Part shown: positions 1 to 11,307 of the stretch, one piece after another
Layout of the letters: each line of letters opens with the position of its first letter
Numbering within the stretch: position 1 is the first letter of the stretch
Assembly (NCBI GenBank): GCA_035772735.1
Contig: JASDFA010000007.1
Location: 141,545,001-141,609,000, forward strand
Length of the DNA: 64,000 nucleotides
DNA from: Datura wrightii
Lineage: Eukaryota; Streptophyta; Magnoliopsida; Solanales; Solanaceae
Direction: 5' to 3'
Made by a program: the position numbers and the translations under genes
The notes under the pieces: model-generated
The model's input: the letters and a program-made list of their open reading frames with translations, nothing else
Databases searched by the model: none
Told to the model about the DNA's origin: nothing

Positions 1-235
1 ATTGCGAAAATCGTAAATTGTCATTTATTCGAAAAATAGTGATGCCGATCAAACGAAATGATAGGGCGCCCGTCACCAAGCCCCGCAGGCTGCCCACAGC
101 CAAAATTTGGGGCCAAACGGAGGCGTTCGATCAAATATCCAGAAATCTGTGGGCTAACACGCCCCGAAAGTCGAGAAAATGGAAAATTCTCATTTATGCG
201 AAAAATAGTGATGCCGATCAAACGAAATGATAGGG
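1..235. repeat. A satellite (169-bp monomer), left edge of window
   Basis: This stretch holds about one and a half copies of the 169-bp A monomer. It matches the arrays further right in the same phase, with the landmarks 'gccaaaatttgggg', 'ggcgttcgatcaaat' and 'aaaatagtgatgccgatc'. It ends at TAGGG (231-235), which is the left target-site copy of the adjacent Tekay element. Short open frames on both strands here are satellite frames, not genes. Confidence 0.93.
231..235. other. target site duplication TAGGG, left copy (Tekay)
   Basis: TAGGG directly precedes the LTR start and is repeated at 5964-5968 directly after the LTR end. In uninterrupted A monomers the same bases occur once, in 'gataggg'. 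Confidence 0.93.
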
Positions 236-694
236 TGTTATACCCCGTAGAATTCCCGGCACTTAGATGACCTATTCGCACGTTGGTTAAGCATTTTTGA
301 AAGCCATACGTGCTAGGGAAAGGCCCGGGAAAAGATCGGACGAGAAACCTGTCGAACCATCGCGGGAGGAGCCGAGGTAGAGCCCCTCCGCGATGGCAGC
401 GTGTCACGAAGGTGAGGCCTCCGCGATGGCTCCGTGACACGTTGCCCAGGTTCAGGCCCAAGTATATAAGCCCCACTTCGGCTTAAAATTCATTTCTTCA
501 TTAGTAAATTTCCAGAAACGCTGTGAACCGAGGGAAGACGAAGAAAATTAAATATTTTCGTCCGATTACACTGCCAAACGCTGCCCAAACCCCAATTAAT
601 CCTAGATACCAAGGTATTTAGCAGCAGAGAGCGTTTCTACGGAGTTAGTTTCGCAAAATACGGCCGACAAATCGGCAAGCCGCCGAACTAAAGT
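236..694 (+). repeat. truncated 5' LTR of the Tekay element
   Basis: These 459 bp match the first 459 bp of the 3' LTR (3201-3659), with about 11 differences by eye. The match breaks at 'ctaaagt', where the 3' LTR continues 'aagtagaattg' but this copy passes straight into pol codons. The piece keeps the LTR promoter: an inverted repeat at about 400-441 and a TATATAA box at 463-469. Transcription from it could in principle run into the pol fragment, but no primer binding site remains. Confidence 0.93.
463..469 (+). promoter_or_regulatory. TATA box of truncated Tekay 5' LTR
   Basis: TATATAA lies 22 bp after an imperfect inverted repeat whose right arm is 'tccgtgacac' (431-440). The same arrangement is found in the 3' LTR. 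It is probably the core promoter of the element. Confidence 0.65.
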
Positions 695-2931
695 GTGAAT
701 TCTGGCTTAACTCAGTGGCCTTTTTAGGGCATATTGTCTCAGACGCTGGTATACAGGTAGATAAGCAGAAGATAGAAGCAGTTAAGTCATGGCCTAGGCC
801 TACTACCCCGACTGAAGTTCGTAGTTTTCTGGGGTTAGCAGGGTATTATCGGAGATTCGTTGAGGGATTCTCAACCATTGCAGCACCTTTAACTAAATTG
901 ACACAGAAAGCAGCAAAGTTTCAGTGGACGGAGGCATGCGAGCAGAGTTTCCAGGAATTGAAAGACAGGTTAACCTCCGCCCCAGTACTAGCACTACTGG
1001 AAGGCACAGAAGGTTATTCAGTCTATTGCGACGCGTCAGGTGTCAGATTGGGTTGTGTGTTGATGCAGCATGGTAGAGTAATTGCATATGCCTCCAGACA
1101 ACTAAGAAAACACGAAAAGAATTACCCTACCCATGACTTGGAATTGGCCGCAGTAATTCATGCCTTGAAGATGTGGAGGCATTATCTATACGGCATCCAT
1201 GTTGATATTTATACAGATCATAAAAGTTTACAGTACATTTTCACCCAGAGGGAGTTGAATCTGCGGCAACGCCGCTGGTTAGAGTTGTTGAAAGACTATG
1301 ATGTGAATATTTTGTACCACCCCGGAAAAGCTAATGTGGTAGCAGATGCCCTGAGTCGTAAGTCAATGGGGAGTTTGGCGTATTTGCGACCCGAGAAACA
1401 GAAATTAGCTAAAGAAATTCATCAGTTAGCTGGCCTAGCCGTTCGAGTAATAGAAACAGAAAATAATGGAGCAGTAATTCAGAATTCTGCAGTGTCATCG
1501 TTAGTTACAGAGGTAAAAGAACGGCAGTATGAGGATCCCGATTTAGTCCAGCTCAGAGATAGAGTTCAGAAGGGTAAGGAGCCAGATTTTCAGATAACCG
1601 AGGATGGTGTGCTACATTGTAAGGGCCGCCTTTGTGTCCCGAATGTCGTAGGACTTCGTAGGCAGATCATGCATGAGGTACACTACGCTCGTTATTCCCT
1701 TCACCCAGGGGCGACGAAAATGTACCACGACATCAGAGACATCTACTGGTGGCCAGGTATGAAAACTGAGATAGCTGAATTTGTATCTAGATGTGCTAAT
1801 TGTCAGCAGGTGAAAGCAGAACACCAGAAACCGGGTGGTTTGACTCAGGAGATAATGATACCTATGTGGAAATGGGAAGTAATAAACATGGATTTTGTAA
1901 CAGGGTTACCCCGTACTAGACGCAGAAATGATTCCATTTGGGTAATAGTTGACAGGCTAACAAAATCATCTCATTTCCTGCCAGTAAGGGCTACCTTCTC
2001 AGCTGAGGATTATGCCGAATTGTATATCAGAGAAATAGTTAGATTGCATGGCGTGCCGGTATCTATCATTTCAGACAGGGGAGCACAGTTTACAGCTAGA
2101 TTCTGGCAATCGTTTCAGAAAGGTTTGGGAACGCAGATTAATTTGAGCACAGCATTCCATCCTCAAACAGATGGGCAGGCCGAACGTACAATTCAGACCC
2201 TCGAAGATATGTTACGAGCGTGTGTGTTAGATTTTGGGGGTAGCTGGGATGAACATCTTTCGTTAATTGAATTTGCTTATAATAACAGCTACCATTCAGC
2301 TATTCAGATGGCGCCTTTCGAGGCATTGTACGGGCGAAAATGTAGATCGCCAGTGGGCTGGTTTGAAATAGGAGAATCAGCATTAATTGGCCCAGACATT
2401 GTTCGGCAGTCCGAGGAAAAGATAAAGCTTATCCGAGAACGTTTACTGACCGCTCGGAGCCGTCAGAAGTCATATGCAGATAGACGGCGCAGAAATCTAG
2501 AATTTTTGGTAAGCGACTGGGTATATCTGAAAGTGTCCCCGATGAAAGGGGTAATGAGGTTTGGCAAGAAGGGCAAGCTTAGCCCAAGATTCATTGGGCC
2601 GTATCAGGTTCGGCAAAGAATAGGCCGCGTGGCATACGAGTTGAACTTGCCTCCAGAATTAGCGTCAGTACACCCAGTATTCCACGTTTCCATGTTAAGA
2701 AAGTTCGTAGGGGACCCTTCTACAGTAGTTCCAGTCCAGGATGTTCAGGTCACAGAGGAGTTAGCCTACGAAGAGGTTCCCGTAGCTATCTTAGACAGAC
2801 AGATTCGCAGGCTGAGAACTAAAGATGTTGCATCTGTCAAGGTATTGTGGCGTAACAAAAATCGGGAAGAAATGATTTGGGAGGCTAAAGAAGATATGAA
2901 AACCAGATACCCTCACTTATTTCAGGCCTAG
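691..2931 (+). pseudogene. pol: Tekay pol remnant: RT end, RNase H, integrase, chromodomain
   Basis: This is the C-terminal part of a chromovirus polyprotein. The frame is open from the deletion junction (691) to the TAG at 2929-2931; a GTG at 715 begins a 738-residue reading. Numbering from 715, it contains the RT thumb (about 1-65); RNase H with D106 (YCDAS), E143, D168 (YTDHKSL) and D211 (ADALSR); an integrase zinc finger H323, H330, C360, C363; the catalytic triad D393, D454, E490 with the expected 35-residue spacing; a GPY-type module near 625-670; and a chromodomain at about 688-735. The catalytic YxDD part of RT, protease and gag are absent, so it lacks a start and is not functional as a polyprotein. 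All triads and zinc ligands that remain are intact, with no internal stop or frameshift. The chromodomain is the part thought to guide such elements to heterochromatin, which agrees with the satellite surroundings. Confidence 0.95.
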
Positions 2932-3187
2932 TCAGACGACAGGTATGTCCGTATCATTATTTACACAGTACTTTATGGTATGTATGTTGTAAATGATAAA
3001 GAAAGAAGTGATATTTAGTTGTCCAGTGAATTGTAGAATATTGTGTGCAGTGCCTGTGTTGGACTTTTTCTGCGTTTCAGGTCTTTGCGATAGTCCATAT
3101 TACAGGGGAAACTCTGCCAAAATTTTTCCAGAAACTAGAATAAGCAGTCCTCTAGATAGCAGTATACATTCGAGGACGAATGTTCCT
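2932..3187 (+). other. Tekay 3' internal non-coding region
   Basis: These 256 bp separate the pol stop from the polypurine tract. An 80-codon open frame here runs into the LTR and resembles nothing I know. It is normal spacer for this lineage. Confidence 0.7.
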
Positions 3188-3200
3188 AAGGGGGGGAGAA
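3188..3200 (+). promoter_or_regulatory. polypurine tract of Tekay element
   Basis: AAGGGGGGGAGAA directly abuts the 3' LTR start at 3201. This is the expected plus-strand priming site of an LTR retrotransposon, and its position fixes the LTR start. Confidence 0.92.
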
Positions 3201-3364
3201 TGTTATACCCCGTAGAATTCCCGGCACTTAGATGACCTATTCGCACGTTGGTTAAGCATTTTTGAAAGCCATACGTGCTAGGGAAAGGCCCAGGAAAAGA
3301 TCGGATGAGAAACCTGTCGAACCATCGCGGGAGGAGCCGAGGCAGAGCCCCTCCGCCATGGCAG

Positions 3365-3406
3365 CGTGTCACGGAGGTGAGGCCTCCGCGATGGCTCCGT
3401 GACACG
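3365..3406 (+). promoter_or_regulatory. inverted repeat upstream of the TATA box, Tekay 3' LTR
   Basis: The arms CGTGTCACGGAG (3365-3376) and CTCCGTGACACG (3395-3406) are perfect 12-bp inverted copies around an 18-bp centre. The right arm ends 21 bp before the TATA box. Near-identical arms occur at the same place in the Athila LTRs and in one solo LTR. Its function is unknown; a protein-binding palindrome or an RNA hairpin are both possible. Confidence 0.75.
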
Positions 3407-3427
3407 TTGCCCAAGTTCAGGCCCAAG

Positions 3428-3434
3428 TATATAA
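3428..3434 (+). promoter_or_regulatory. TATA box of Tekay 3' LTR
   Basis: TATATAA in 'aagtatataagcccc'. The solo LTR at 39168-40504 carries the equivalent box in reverse complement. Confidence 0.7.
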
Positions 3435-5963
3435 GCCCCACTTCGGCTTAAAATTCATTTCTTCATTAGTAAATTTCCAAAAACGCTGTGAACCGAGGGA
3501 AGACGAATAAAATTAAATATTTTCGTCCGATTACGCTGCCAAACGCTGCCCAAACCCAAATTAATCCTAGATACCAAGGTATTTAGCAGCAGAGAGCGTT
3601 TCTACGGAGTTAGTTTCGCAAAATACGGCCGACAAATCGGCGAGCCGCCGAACTAAAGTAAGTAGAATTGCTCTAAATTAATGTCTATGTGTTCCTAGCT
3701 GAGAAGTAAATAATTCTCCCTTCTGGGCCGCTGGAAAATAGCGAGTTTTTGACCGTCTTTCGATAAGCCTAAGTTTAGGCTATAAATTAAATCGAAAGTA
3801 ACGTCGCTCTTTACAATAATGTTGTATTTAGTATTGATTGACGTATTTATGAATGCAGTTGGGAGAAAATAGTTGAAGTACCGGCCGAGCCTCGTCCGAC
3901 GGACGAATTGTCGAAGATAAGGTATGTAAAGTTAGTTTCCTTCGGCAAGTTAAGTAATATCAGTATAGCGTAATAAATTACGGACCAGTAGAATGTCCAG
4001 AAGTTGAGTATTGCGTTATTATGAATGTTGGTACGATGTGAGAAACATTGGGTTGTAATGTGTATGAAACCTAACGGTATGAAATAGATTCTAACGCATG
4101 CGTTAGAGATTACCCAGTATATTCAGTGTATGATGTAATATGCCATGTTAAGATATTGTTGTGTTCAGCTGAAACCCCGTGAAGTAGTACAGTATCCGTA
4201 AAGCACTTCAGAAATAGAATAGCAGACTAAAATGAAGTTCAGAAAGCATGTCAGGATTAGTAAATCCTGTTACTATAGAAAGTTAGTATACGACGTAGTC
4301 TAGCAGAAAGATTATATTCGTACATACATATATAGTACTTCCAGCCTCAGCATGTATTAAGTATGTACTTATTTCTATCATTAGTCCAGCATATAGTGTA
4401 TACAGAAACTTAGTAAACAGCAGAATTTTCAGCAGAAACATTACCTTATAGCATTTGCTCAGTACAGCCCGGCAGGAGACTATGTTCATATTTATACATC
4501 TTTACCTGCCTCAGCACGTATTAAATACGTACAGATTGCTATCATTAGCCCAACATGTAATATATATGATACTTTACCCTTAGTAGCCTCAGCATGTGAG
4601 ATACACAGATAAGTATTACCAGTCGAGACCGTTGTATTGCTTGGGGTTGGATTACCTAGCATCCATGACCGCCCCAGGGTTAATAGCTGTATCGACTCGT
4701 CCACCAGAGGACGAGGATACGTCACTCTACGGAGTGGCATGCCGTCCCGCCAGGGGACGAAGATGGGATGCCATTTTTTCCCCATATTTGTGCCTTGATC
4801 GGCCTTACACACCCCAGTCGAGCGGATACGCCCGGGTGCAGATTCAGGAGTCCTCCGGACTCAGATACAGTTATAGTCAGGGGCTCAGCGAGCCCAAGTG
4901 CATACCTAGGGGACCTGCAGGATGCTTATAGCCAGTATAGGAGATGGGTTGACCGGGGTAGGGGTATAGATTCTGTGTTGATTGTACCTCCCGGCTTATG
5001 GGGGTCGGGTAAGGTTGTGTATGCCATGTTATGTTATGTATGTTATGCTATATTACAGTAGATACGAGCAGATTAGTAGTAGAATGATACGTCTCCAGGT
5101 ATGATTCCTACTCCCTTCAGTATGATTAAGAATAGGTATGATCTACACTATCAGACAGTTATCTACTCCTTCTTATTTCAGTTTTGACAGTTATGTTATT
5201 GATTTCAGATATCCCTTCAGTTCTTACAGATTCAGTTAGCCCCTACTATTCAGAATTTTTAGTTGTATTACTTGTATTCAGCTGTATTCAGTTTGCTTTA
5301 CATACTCAGTACCAGCGGTACTGACACCCAGTGGGGCGCTGCATTACTTGCCTGCAGGTACCCATAGCCGAGCAGGCGATACCACGTGATCCCCATCAGC
5401 GGTTGAGTATTCAGCTCCTGTCATCCGGAGACTGAATTTCTAGAGGTGTAGTTCAGTTCCTTTTGTTGTATAGTACGGGTAGGTCGGGGCCCTGTCCCGA
5501 TCATTTCTATTATCCTTCTTAGAGGCTTGCAGTCTGTATATATTCCCTGTGGTCAGATGAGCCGGTCGTGTGGGGCCGAGCAGTTGTATAGTTTCCTTTA
5601 CTCCTTCTTTCTTTTGTAATGGTCGTGTGGGGCCATAGTTTGCTAGTAGTGGTGACCTTGCCGGTCACGTAGCTTTTCAGTATGTTATGCGTGAGTTACA
5701 GATAACTAGACAGCATGGTGGCCTTGTCGGCCCGCATAGGTTCCCCTGAATTACCTTGTTTCTGGTCAGCTGTAATACAGATACAGAAGGCTATAGGCCA
5801 ATGGGCCGGGGGCTGTATTTACAGCCGTTATATAGCCCTTTATTTCCAGAAATTTGAGTTAGAGACAGTCAGGCGTCAGATGCGCCCAGGCTTAACAGTT
5901 CAGCAGGTCAGGCCTTAGTAGGGCACCAGGTGCCAGTCATACCCCCCGAGGTGGGGCGTGACA

Positions 5964-5968
5964 TAGGG
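5964..5968. other. target site duplication TAGGG, right copy (Tekay)
   Basis: This is the right-hand partner of 231-235; the A monomer resumes immediately as 'tagggcgcccgtcac'. Confidence 0.93.
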
Positions 5969-6055
5969 CGCCCGTCACTAGCGCCCCGCAGGCTGTGCAC
6001 AGCCAAAATTTGGGGCCGAACGGAGGCAGTCGATCAAATATCCAGAAATCCCTGG

Positions 6056-6627
6056 GCTAACACGCACTGAAAAGTTTGAAAGTTAGCAACATAGGTGCAC
6101 TATGCTAGTGTCGACAGACCGGCCGACATCGGATGTCACATGCTAACCTATGTCGAGACCCAACGCCCATCGATCAATGCCCAGCGAGCGAAAATTTAAA
6201 AGAAAACACCTATGCTTATCCTTATGATATAAAGAAAATGCTAGAGATTTGTGGTGGTAGTGTTGGCCTACCATGGTCGCTTGCCATGGTGGTGTCGGTT
6301 GTGGTGGGTCGTTAGGACCAGTTTTTAAATTAAAATTGTCAACCATATTGGGAAATATGTTGAAATGAGTGCGATAGAGGCGTATTTTTAGAAAAATGGC
6401 TCGGCCAAACTGCCTTACGGCAGTTTGTCCAGATAGATCTCGAAAAAATACACAAAATGAAAAAACAAATCGTGTAAAACGGATAATCCAGCCAAAAGTT
6501 ATGATCATTAAGATAATATGCATCTAATGAACTCTTTTTCCGTCGATTATATTACAGTTTTAACAACATTATTTAAGATCTCATAAAAAGACTTGCATCT
6601 CGGCAGTTCTTATTTTGTTAATAAAGA
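6056..6627. repeat. B unit copy 1
   Basis: This 572-bp unit sits between two copies of the A-monomer segment 'gctaacac(g/a)cac(t/c)gaaaa'. Landmarks are 'gttagcaacataggcgcac', 'taccatggtcgcttgccatgg', the hairpin 'aaactgccttacggcagttt' and an 'aataaa' near the right end. It contains a 60-codon frame (6133-6315) that recurs in several copies. I do not recognise its origin. Confidence 0.88.
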
Positions 6628-6795
6628 GCTAACACACACCAAAAATCGCGAAAATCGTAAATTCTCATTTATGCAAAAAATAGTGATGCCGATCAAACGA
6701 AATGATAGGGCGCCCGTCACCAGGCCCGCAGGCTGCGCACAGCCAAAATTTTGGGCCGAACGGAGGCGGTCGATCAAATATCCAGAAATCCTTGG

Positions 6796-7367
6796 GCTAA
6801 CACGCACTGAAAAGTTTGAAAGTTAGCAACATAGGCGCACTATGCTAGTGTCGACAGACCGGCCGACATCGGATGTCACATGCTAACCTATGTCGAGACC
6901 CAACGCCCATCGATCAATGCCGAGCGAGCGAAAATTTAAAAGGAAACACCTATGCTTATCCTTATGATATAAAGAAAATGCTAGAGATTAGTGGTGGTAG
7001 TGCTGTCCTACCATGGTCGCTTGCCATGGTGGTGTCGGTTGTGGTGGGTCGTTAGGACCAGTTTTTAAATTAAAATTGTCAACCATATCGGGGAAATATG
7101 TTGAAATGAGTGCGATAGAGGCATATTTTTAGAAAAATGGCTCGGCCAAACCGCCTTATGGCGGTTTGTCCAGATAGATCTCGAAAAAATACACAAAATG
7201 AAAAACAAATCGTGTAAAACGGATAATCCAGCCAAAAGTTATGATCATTAAGATAATATGCCTCTAACGAACTCTTTTTCCGTCGATTATATTACAGTTT
7301 TAACAACATTATGTAAGATCTCATAAAAAGACTTGCATCTCGGCAGTTCTTATTTTGTTAATAAAGA
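6796..7367. repeat. B unit copy 2
   Basis: This copy is nearly identical to copy 1 and starts 740 bp later, exactly one B plus one A monomer. Its hairpin reads 'aaaccgccttatggcggttt', with both arms changed relative to copy 1. Confidence 0.88.
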
Positions 7368-7449
7368 GCTAACACACACTAAAAATCACAAAAATCGTAA
7401 ATTCTCATTTATGCAAAAAATAGTGATGCCGATCAAACGAAATGATAGG

Positions 7450-7763
7450 ACTATCTAAATTCTGATTTCTTATTCTGATCTCTTTCTGTACTATACTGAT
7501 TCTTTACTGATTACCGTAATGAACTGATTTAAAATCGAAGTGCGGCTTATATATAATAGACACTATAAATCGCATTCCTGGAATGCGATTTATAAGTTGC
7601 ATTCCCGGAATACGATTTATAAGTCGCATTTTTCCTGGTGAAGCGCCGACTTGGCGCTTGTCCGATCTTTCCCCGGGCCTTTTTCTAGCATGTATGACTT
7701 TCAAATACTCTTAACCAACACGCGAATAGGCCATCTATATGCTAGAAATTTACGGGGTGTAAC
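7450..7763 (-). repeat. captured Tekay LTR fragment 1
   Basis: The right part, 'ctagcatgtatgactttcaa' through 'acggggtgtaac', is the reverse complement of the start of the Tekay LTR. Only the first few hundred bases of the LTR are present, and no 5-bp target duplication is seen; both sides read 'caaacgaaatgatagg'. In LTR sense it has a TATATATAA box preceded by palindromes that differ from those of the full LTR at 3201. A palindrome with 14-bp arms lies at 7565-7593. Confidence 0.85.
7565..7593. promoter_or_regulatory. 29-bp palindrome upstream of the TATA box in LTR fragment 1
   Basis: The arms ATAAATCGCATTCC and GGAATGCGATTTAT are exact inverted copies around a single T. A second, imperfect pair follows (about 7594-7630). 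In LTR sense it stands just before the TATA box, where the full LTR has the 'CGTGTCACGGAG' inverted repeat. Confidence 0.7.
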
Positions 7764-8382
7764 GGCGGTTCAAACGAAATGATAGGGCGCCCGTCACCAG
7801 GCCCCGCAGGCTGCGCACAACCAAAATTTGGGGCCGAACGGAGGCGGTCGATCAAATCTCCAGAAATCCGTGGGCTAACATACACCGAAAATCGCAAAAA
7901 TCATAAATTCTCATTTATGCAAAAAATTGTGATGCCGATCAAACGAAATTATAGAGCACCTGTCACCAGCGCCCCGCGGGCTGCGCACAGCCAAAATTTG
8001 GGGCCGAACGGAGGCGGTCGATCAAATCTCGAGAAATCTGTGGGCTAACATACACCGAAAATTGCGAAAATCATAAATTATCATTTATTCGAAAAATAGT
8101 GATGCCGATCAAATGAAATGATAGGGCACCCGTCACCAGGCCCCGCAGGCTGCGCACAGCCAAAATTTGGGGCCGAACGGAGGCGGTCGATCAAATCTCC
8201 AGAAATCCGTGGGCTAACATACACCGAAAATCGAGAAAATCGTAAATTCTCATTTATGCAAAAAATAGTGATGCCGATCAAATGAAATGATAGGGCGCCC
8301 GTCACCAGTGCCCCGCGGGCTGCGCACAACCAAAATATGGGGCCGAACGGAAGCGGTCGATCAAATATCCAGAAATCCCGGG

Positions 8383-8954
8383 GCTAACACGCACTGAAAA
8401 GTTTGAAAGTTAGCAACATAGGCGCACTATGCTAGTGTCGACAGACCGGACGACATCGGATGTCACATGCTAACCTATGTCGAGACCCAACGCCCATCGA
8501 TCAATGCCCAGCGAGCAAAAATTTAAAAGGAAACACCTATGCTTATCCTTATGATATAAAGAAAATTCTAGAGATTAGTGGTGGTAGTGCTGGCCTATCA
8601 TGGTCGCTTGCCATGGTGGTGTCGGTTGTGGTGGGTCGTTAGGACCAGTTTTTAAATTAAAATTGTCAACCATATTGGGAAATATGTTGAAATGAGTGTG
8701 ATAGAGGCATATTTTTAGAAAAATGGATCGGCCAAACCGCCTTACGGCAGTTTGTCCAGATAGATCTCGAAAAAATACACAAAATGAAAAAATAAATCGT
8801 GTAAAACGGATAATCCAGCCCAAAGTTATGGTCATTAAGATAATATGCCTCTAATGAACTCTGTTTCCGTCAATTATATTACAGTTTTAACAACATTATG
8901 TAAGACCTCATAAAAAGACTTGCATCTCAGCAGTTCTTATTTTGTTAATAAAGA
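8383..8954. repeat. B unit copy 3
   Basis: A 572-bp B unit in the same A phase as the others, followed 83 bp later by LTR fragment 2. The hairpin arms carry a single unpaired change ('aaaccgccttacggcagttt'). Confidence 0.88.
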
Positions 8955-9037
8955 GCTAACACACACCAAAAATCGCGAAAATCGTAAATTTTCATTTATG
9001 CAAAAAATAGTGATGCCGATCAAACGAAATGATAGGG

Positions 9038-9297
9038 CTATCTAAATTCTGATTTCTTATTCTGATCTCTTTCTGTACTATACTGATTCATTACTGATTA
9101 CCGTAATGAACTGATTTAAAACCGAAGTGCGGCTTTTATGTAATAGACACTCTAAATCTCATTCAGAGAATGCGACTTATAAGTCGCATTCCTAGAATAC
9201 GATTTATAAGTTGCATTCCCAGATTGCGATTTATAAGTCGCATTTTGCCTTGCGACGCGCCGACTTGGCGCTTTTCCGATCTTTACGGGGTGTAACA
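9038..9297 (-). repeat. captured Tekay LTR fragment 2
   Basis: This is a paralogue of fragment 1 with an internal loss of about 55 bp next to 'ccgatcttt'. It keeps the terminal 'ggggtgtaaca', which is the LTR end. It contains several 'cgatttataagt(c/t)gcatt' palindromic motifs. Confidence 0.83.
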
Positions 9298-9914
9298 ACG
9301 GATCAAATGAAATGATAGGGCGCCCGTCGCCAGGCCCCTCAGGCTACGCACAGCCAATATTTGGGGCCGAACGGAGGCGGTCGATCAAATCTCCAGAAAT
9401 TCGTGGGCTAACATACACCGAAAATCGCGAAAATCGTAAATTCTCATTTGTGCAAAAAATAGTGATGCCGATCAAACGAAATTATAGAGCACCCGTCACT
9501 AGCGCCCCGCGAGCTGCGCACAGCCAAAATTTGGGGCCGAACGGAGGCGGTCGATCGAATCTCGAGAAATCCGTGGGCTAACATACACCGAAAATTGCGA
9601 AAATCATAAATTGTCATTTATTAGAAAAAAGTGGTGCCGATCAAACGAAATGATAGGGCGCCCGTCACCAGGCCCCGCAGGCTGCGCACAGCCAAAATTT
9701 GGGGCCGAACAGAGGTGGTCGATCAAATCTCCAGAAATCCGTGGACTAACATAAACCGAAAATCGACAAAATCGTAAATTCTCATTTATGCGAAAAATAG
9801 TGATGCCGACCAAACGAAATGATAGGGCGCCCGTCACCAGCGCCCCGCGGGCTGGGCACAGCCAAAATTTGGGGCCGAACGGAGGCGGTCGATCAGATCT
9901 CGAGAAGTCTGTGG

Positions 9915-10485
9915 GCTAACATACACCGAAAAGTTTTAAAGTTAGCAACATAGGCGCACTATGCTAGTGTCGACAGACCGGCCGACATCGGATGTCACAT
10001 GCTAACCTATGTCGAGACCCAACGCCCATCGATCAATGCCCAGCGAGCGAAAATTTAAAAGAAAACACCTATGCTTATCCTTATGATGTAAAGAAAATGC
10101 TAGAGATTAGTGGTGGTAGTGCTGGCCTACCATGGTCTCTTGCCATGGTGGTGTCCGTTGTGGTGGGTCGTTAGGACCAGTTTTTAAATTAAAATTGTCA
10201 ACCATATTGGGAAATATGTTGAAATGAGTGCGATAGAGGCATATTTTTAGAAAAATGGCTTGGCCAAACCGCCTTACGGCAGTTTTTCCAGATAGATCTC
10301 GAAAAAATACACAAAATGAAAAACAAATCGTGTAAAACGGATAATCCAGCCCAAAGTTATGATCATTAAGATAATATGCATCTAATGAACTCTTTTTCCG
10401 TCGATTATATTACAGTTTTAACAACATTATTTAAGATCTAATAAAAAGACTTGCATCTCGGCAGTTCTTATTTTGTTAATAAAGA
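9915..10485. repeat. B unit copy 4
   Basis: This 571-bp B unit lies 3859 bp after copy 1, as part of a duplicated segment. Confidence 0.88.
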
Positions 10486-10653
10486 GCTAACACACACCAA
10501 AAATCGCGAAAATCATAAATTCTCATTTATGCAAAAAATAGTGATGCCGATCAAACGAAATGATAGGGCGCCCGTCACCAGGCCCGCAGGCTGCGCACAG
10601 CCAAAATTTTGGGCCAAACGGAGGCGGTCGATCAAATATCCAAAAATCCCTGG

Positions 10654-11225
10654 GCTAACACGCACTGAAAAGTTTGAAAGTTAGCAACATAGGCGCACTA
10701 TGCTAGTATCGACAGACCGGCCGACATCGGATGTCACATGCTAACCTATGTCGAGACCCAACGCCCATCGATCAATGCCCAGCGAGCGAAAATTTAAAAG
10801 GAAACACCTATGCTTATCCTTATGATATAAAGAAAATGCTAGAGATTAGTGGTGGTAGTGCTGGACTACCATGGTCGCTTGCCATGGTGGTGTCGGTTGT
10901 GGTGGGTCGTTAGGACCAGTTTTTAAATTAAAATTGTCAACCATATCGGGGAAATATGTTGAAATGAGTGCGATAGAGGCATATTTTTAGAAAAATGGCT
11001 CGGCCAAACCGCCTTATGGCGGTTTGCCCAGATAGATCTCGAAAAAATACACAAAATGAAAAAAAAATCGTGTAAAACGGATAATCCAGCCAAAAGTTAT
11101 GATCATTAAGATAATATGCCTCTAATGAACTCTTTTTCCATCGATTATATTACAGTTTTAACAACATTATGTAAGATCTCATAAAAAGACTTGCATCTCG
11201 GCAGTTCTTATTTTGTTAATAAAGA
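10654..11225. repeat. B unit copy 5
   Basis: This 572-bp B unit lies 3858 bp after copy 2. It shares the 'aaaccgccttatggcggttt' hairpin with copy 2, which confirms the segmental duplication. Confidence 0.88.
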
Positions 11226-11307
11226 GCTAACAGACACTAAAAATCACAAAAATCGTAAATTCTCATTTATGCAAAAAATAGTGATGCCGATCAAACGAAA
11301 TGATAGG

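Larger units (their letters stand above)
236..5963 (+). mobile_element. Tekay-type Ty3/gypsy chromovirus, internally deleted, inserted in A satellite
   Basis: The element begins TGTTATACCCCG at 236 and ends GGGGCGTGACA at 5963. It is flanked by the 5-bp duplication TAGGG (231-235 and 5964-5968), so both outer ends are original. The order is truncated 5' LTR, pol fragment, polypurine tract, full 3' LTR. About 2.3 kb of the 5' LTR, the primer binding site, gag, protease and most of RT are missing, removed by one deletion near 691-694. Domain order (RNase H, integrase, chromodomain) and the very long LTR fit the Tekay/Del chromovirus lineage. It cannot be autonomous. By eye the shared 459 bp of the two LTRs differ at about 11 sites, which suggests a fairly young insertion. 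Confidence 0.95.
3201..5963 (+). repeat. full 3' LTR of Tekay element (2763 bp)
   Basis: The LTR begins TGTTATACC and ends GTGACA (TG...CA). It is unusually long, as in Tekay/Del elements. From its 5' end it holds an inverted repeat (3365-3406), a TATA box (3428-3434), then about 2.4 kb of U3/R/U5-like sequence without convincing coding capacity. An imperfect duplication of about 75 bp lies at about 4341-4415 and 4506-4580 ('gcctcagca(t/c)gtattaa'). The last bases, 'ggtggggcgtgaca', recur in reverse complement at the starts of the two minus-strand solo LTRs, so all are related LTRs. Confidence 0.93.

Noticed and set aside
4283..5061. Open frames in the Tekay 3' LTR
   Set aside because: They are short, overlap on both strands, and are not kept in the related solo LTRs.
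6056..6627. B unit as a SINE
   Set aside because: The flanking direct repeat would suit, but I find no convincing A and B box promoter pair near one end and no poly-A or simple-repeat tail at the other.
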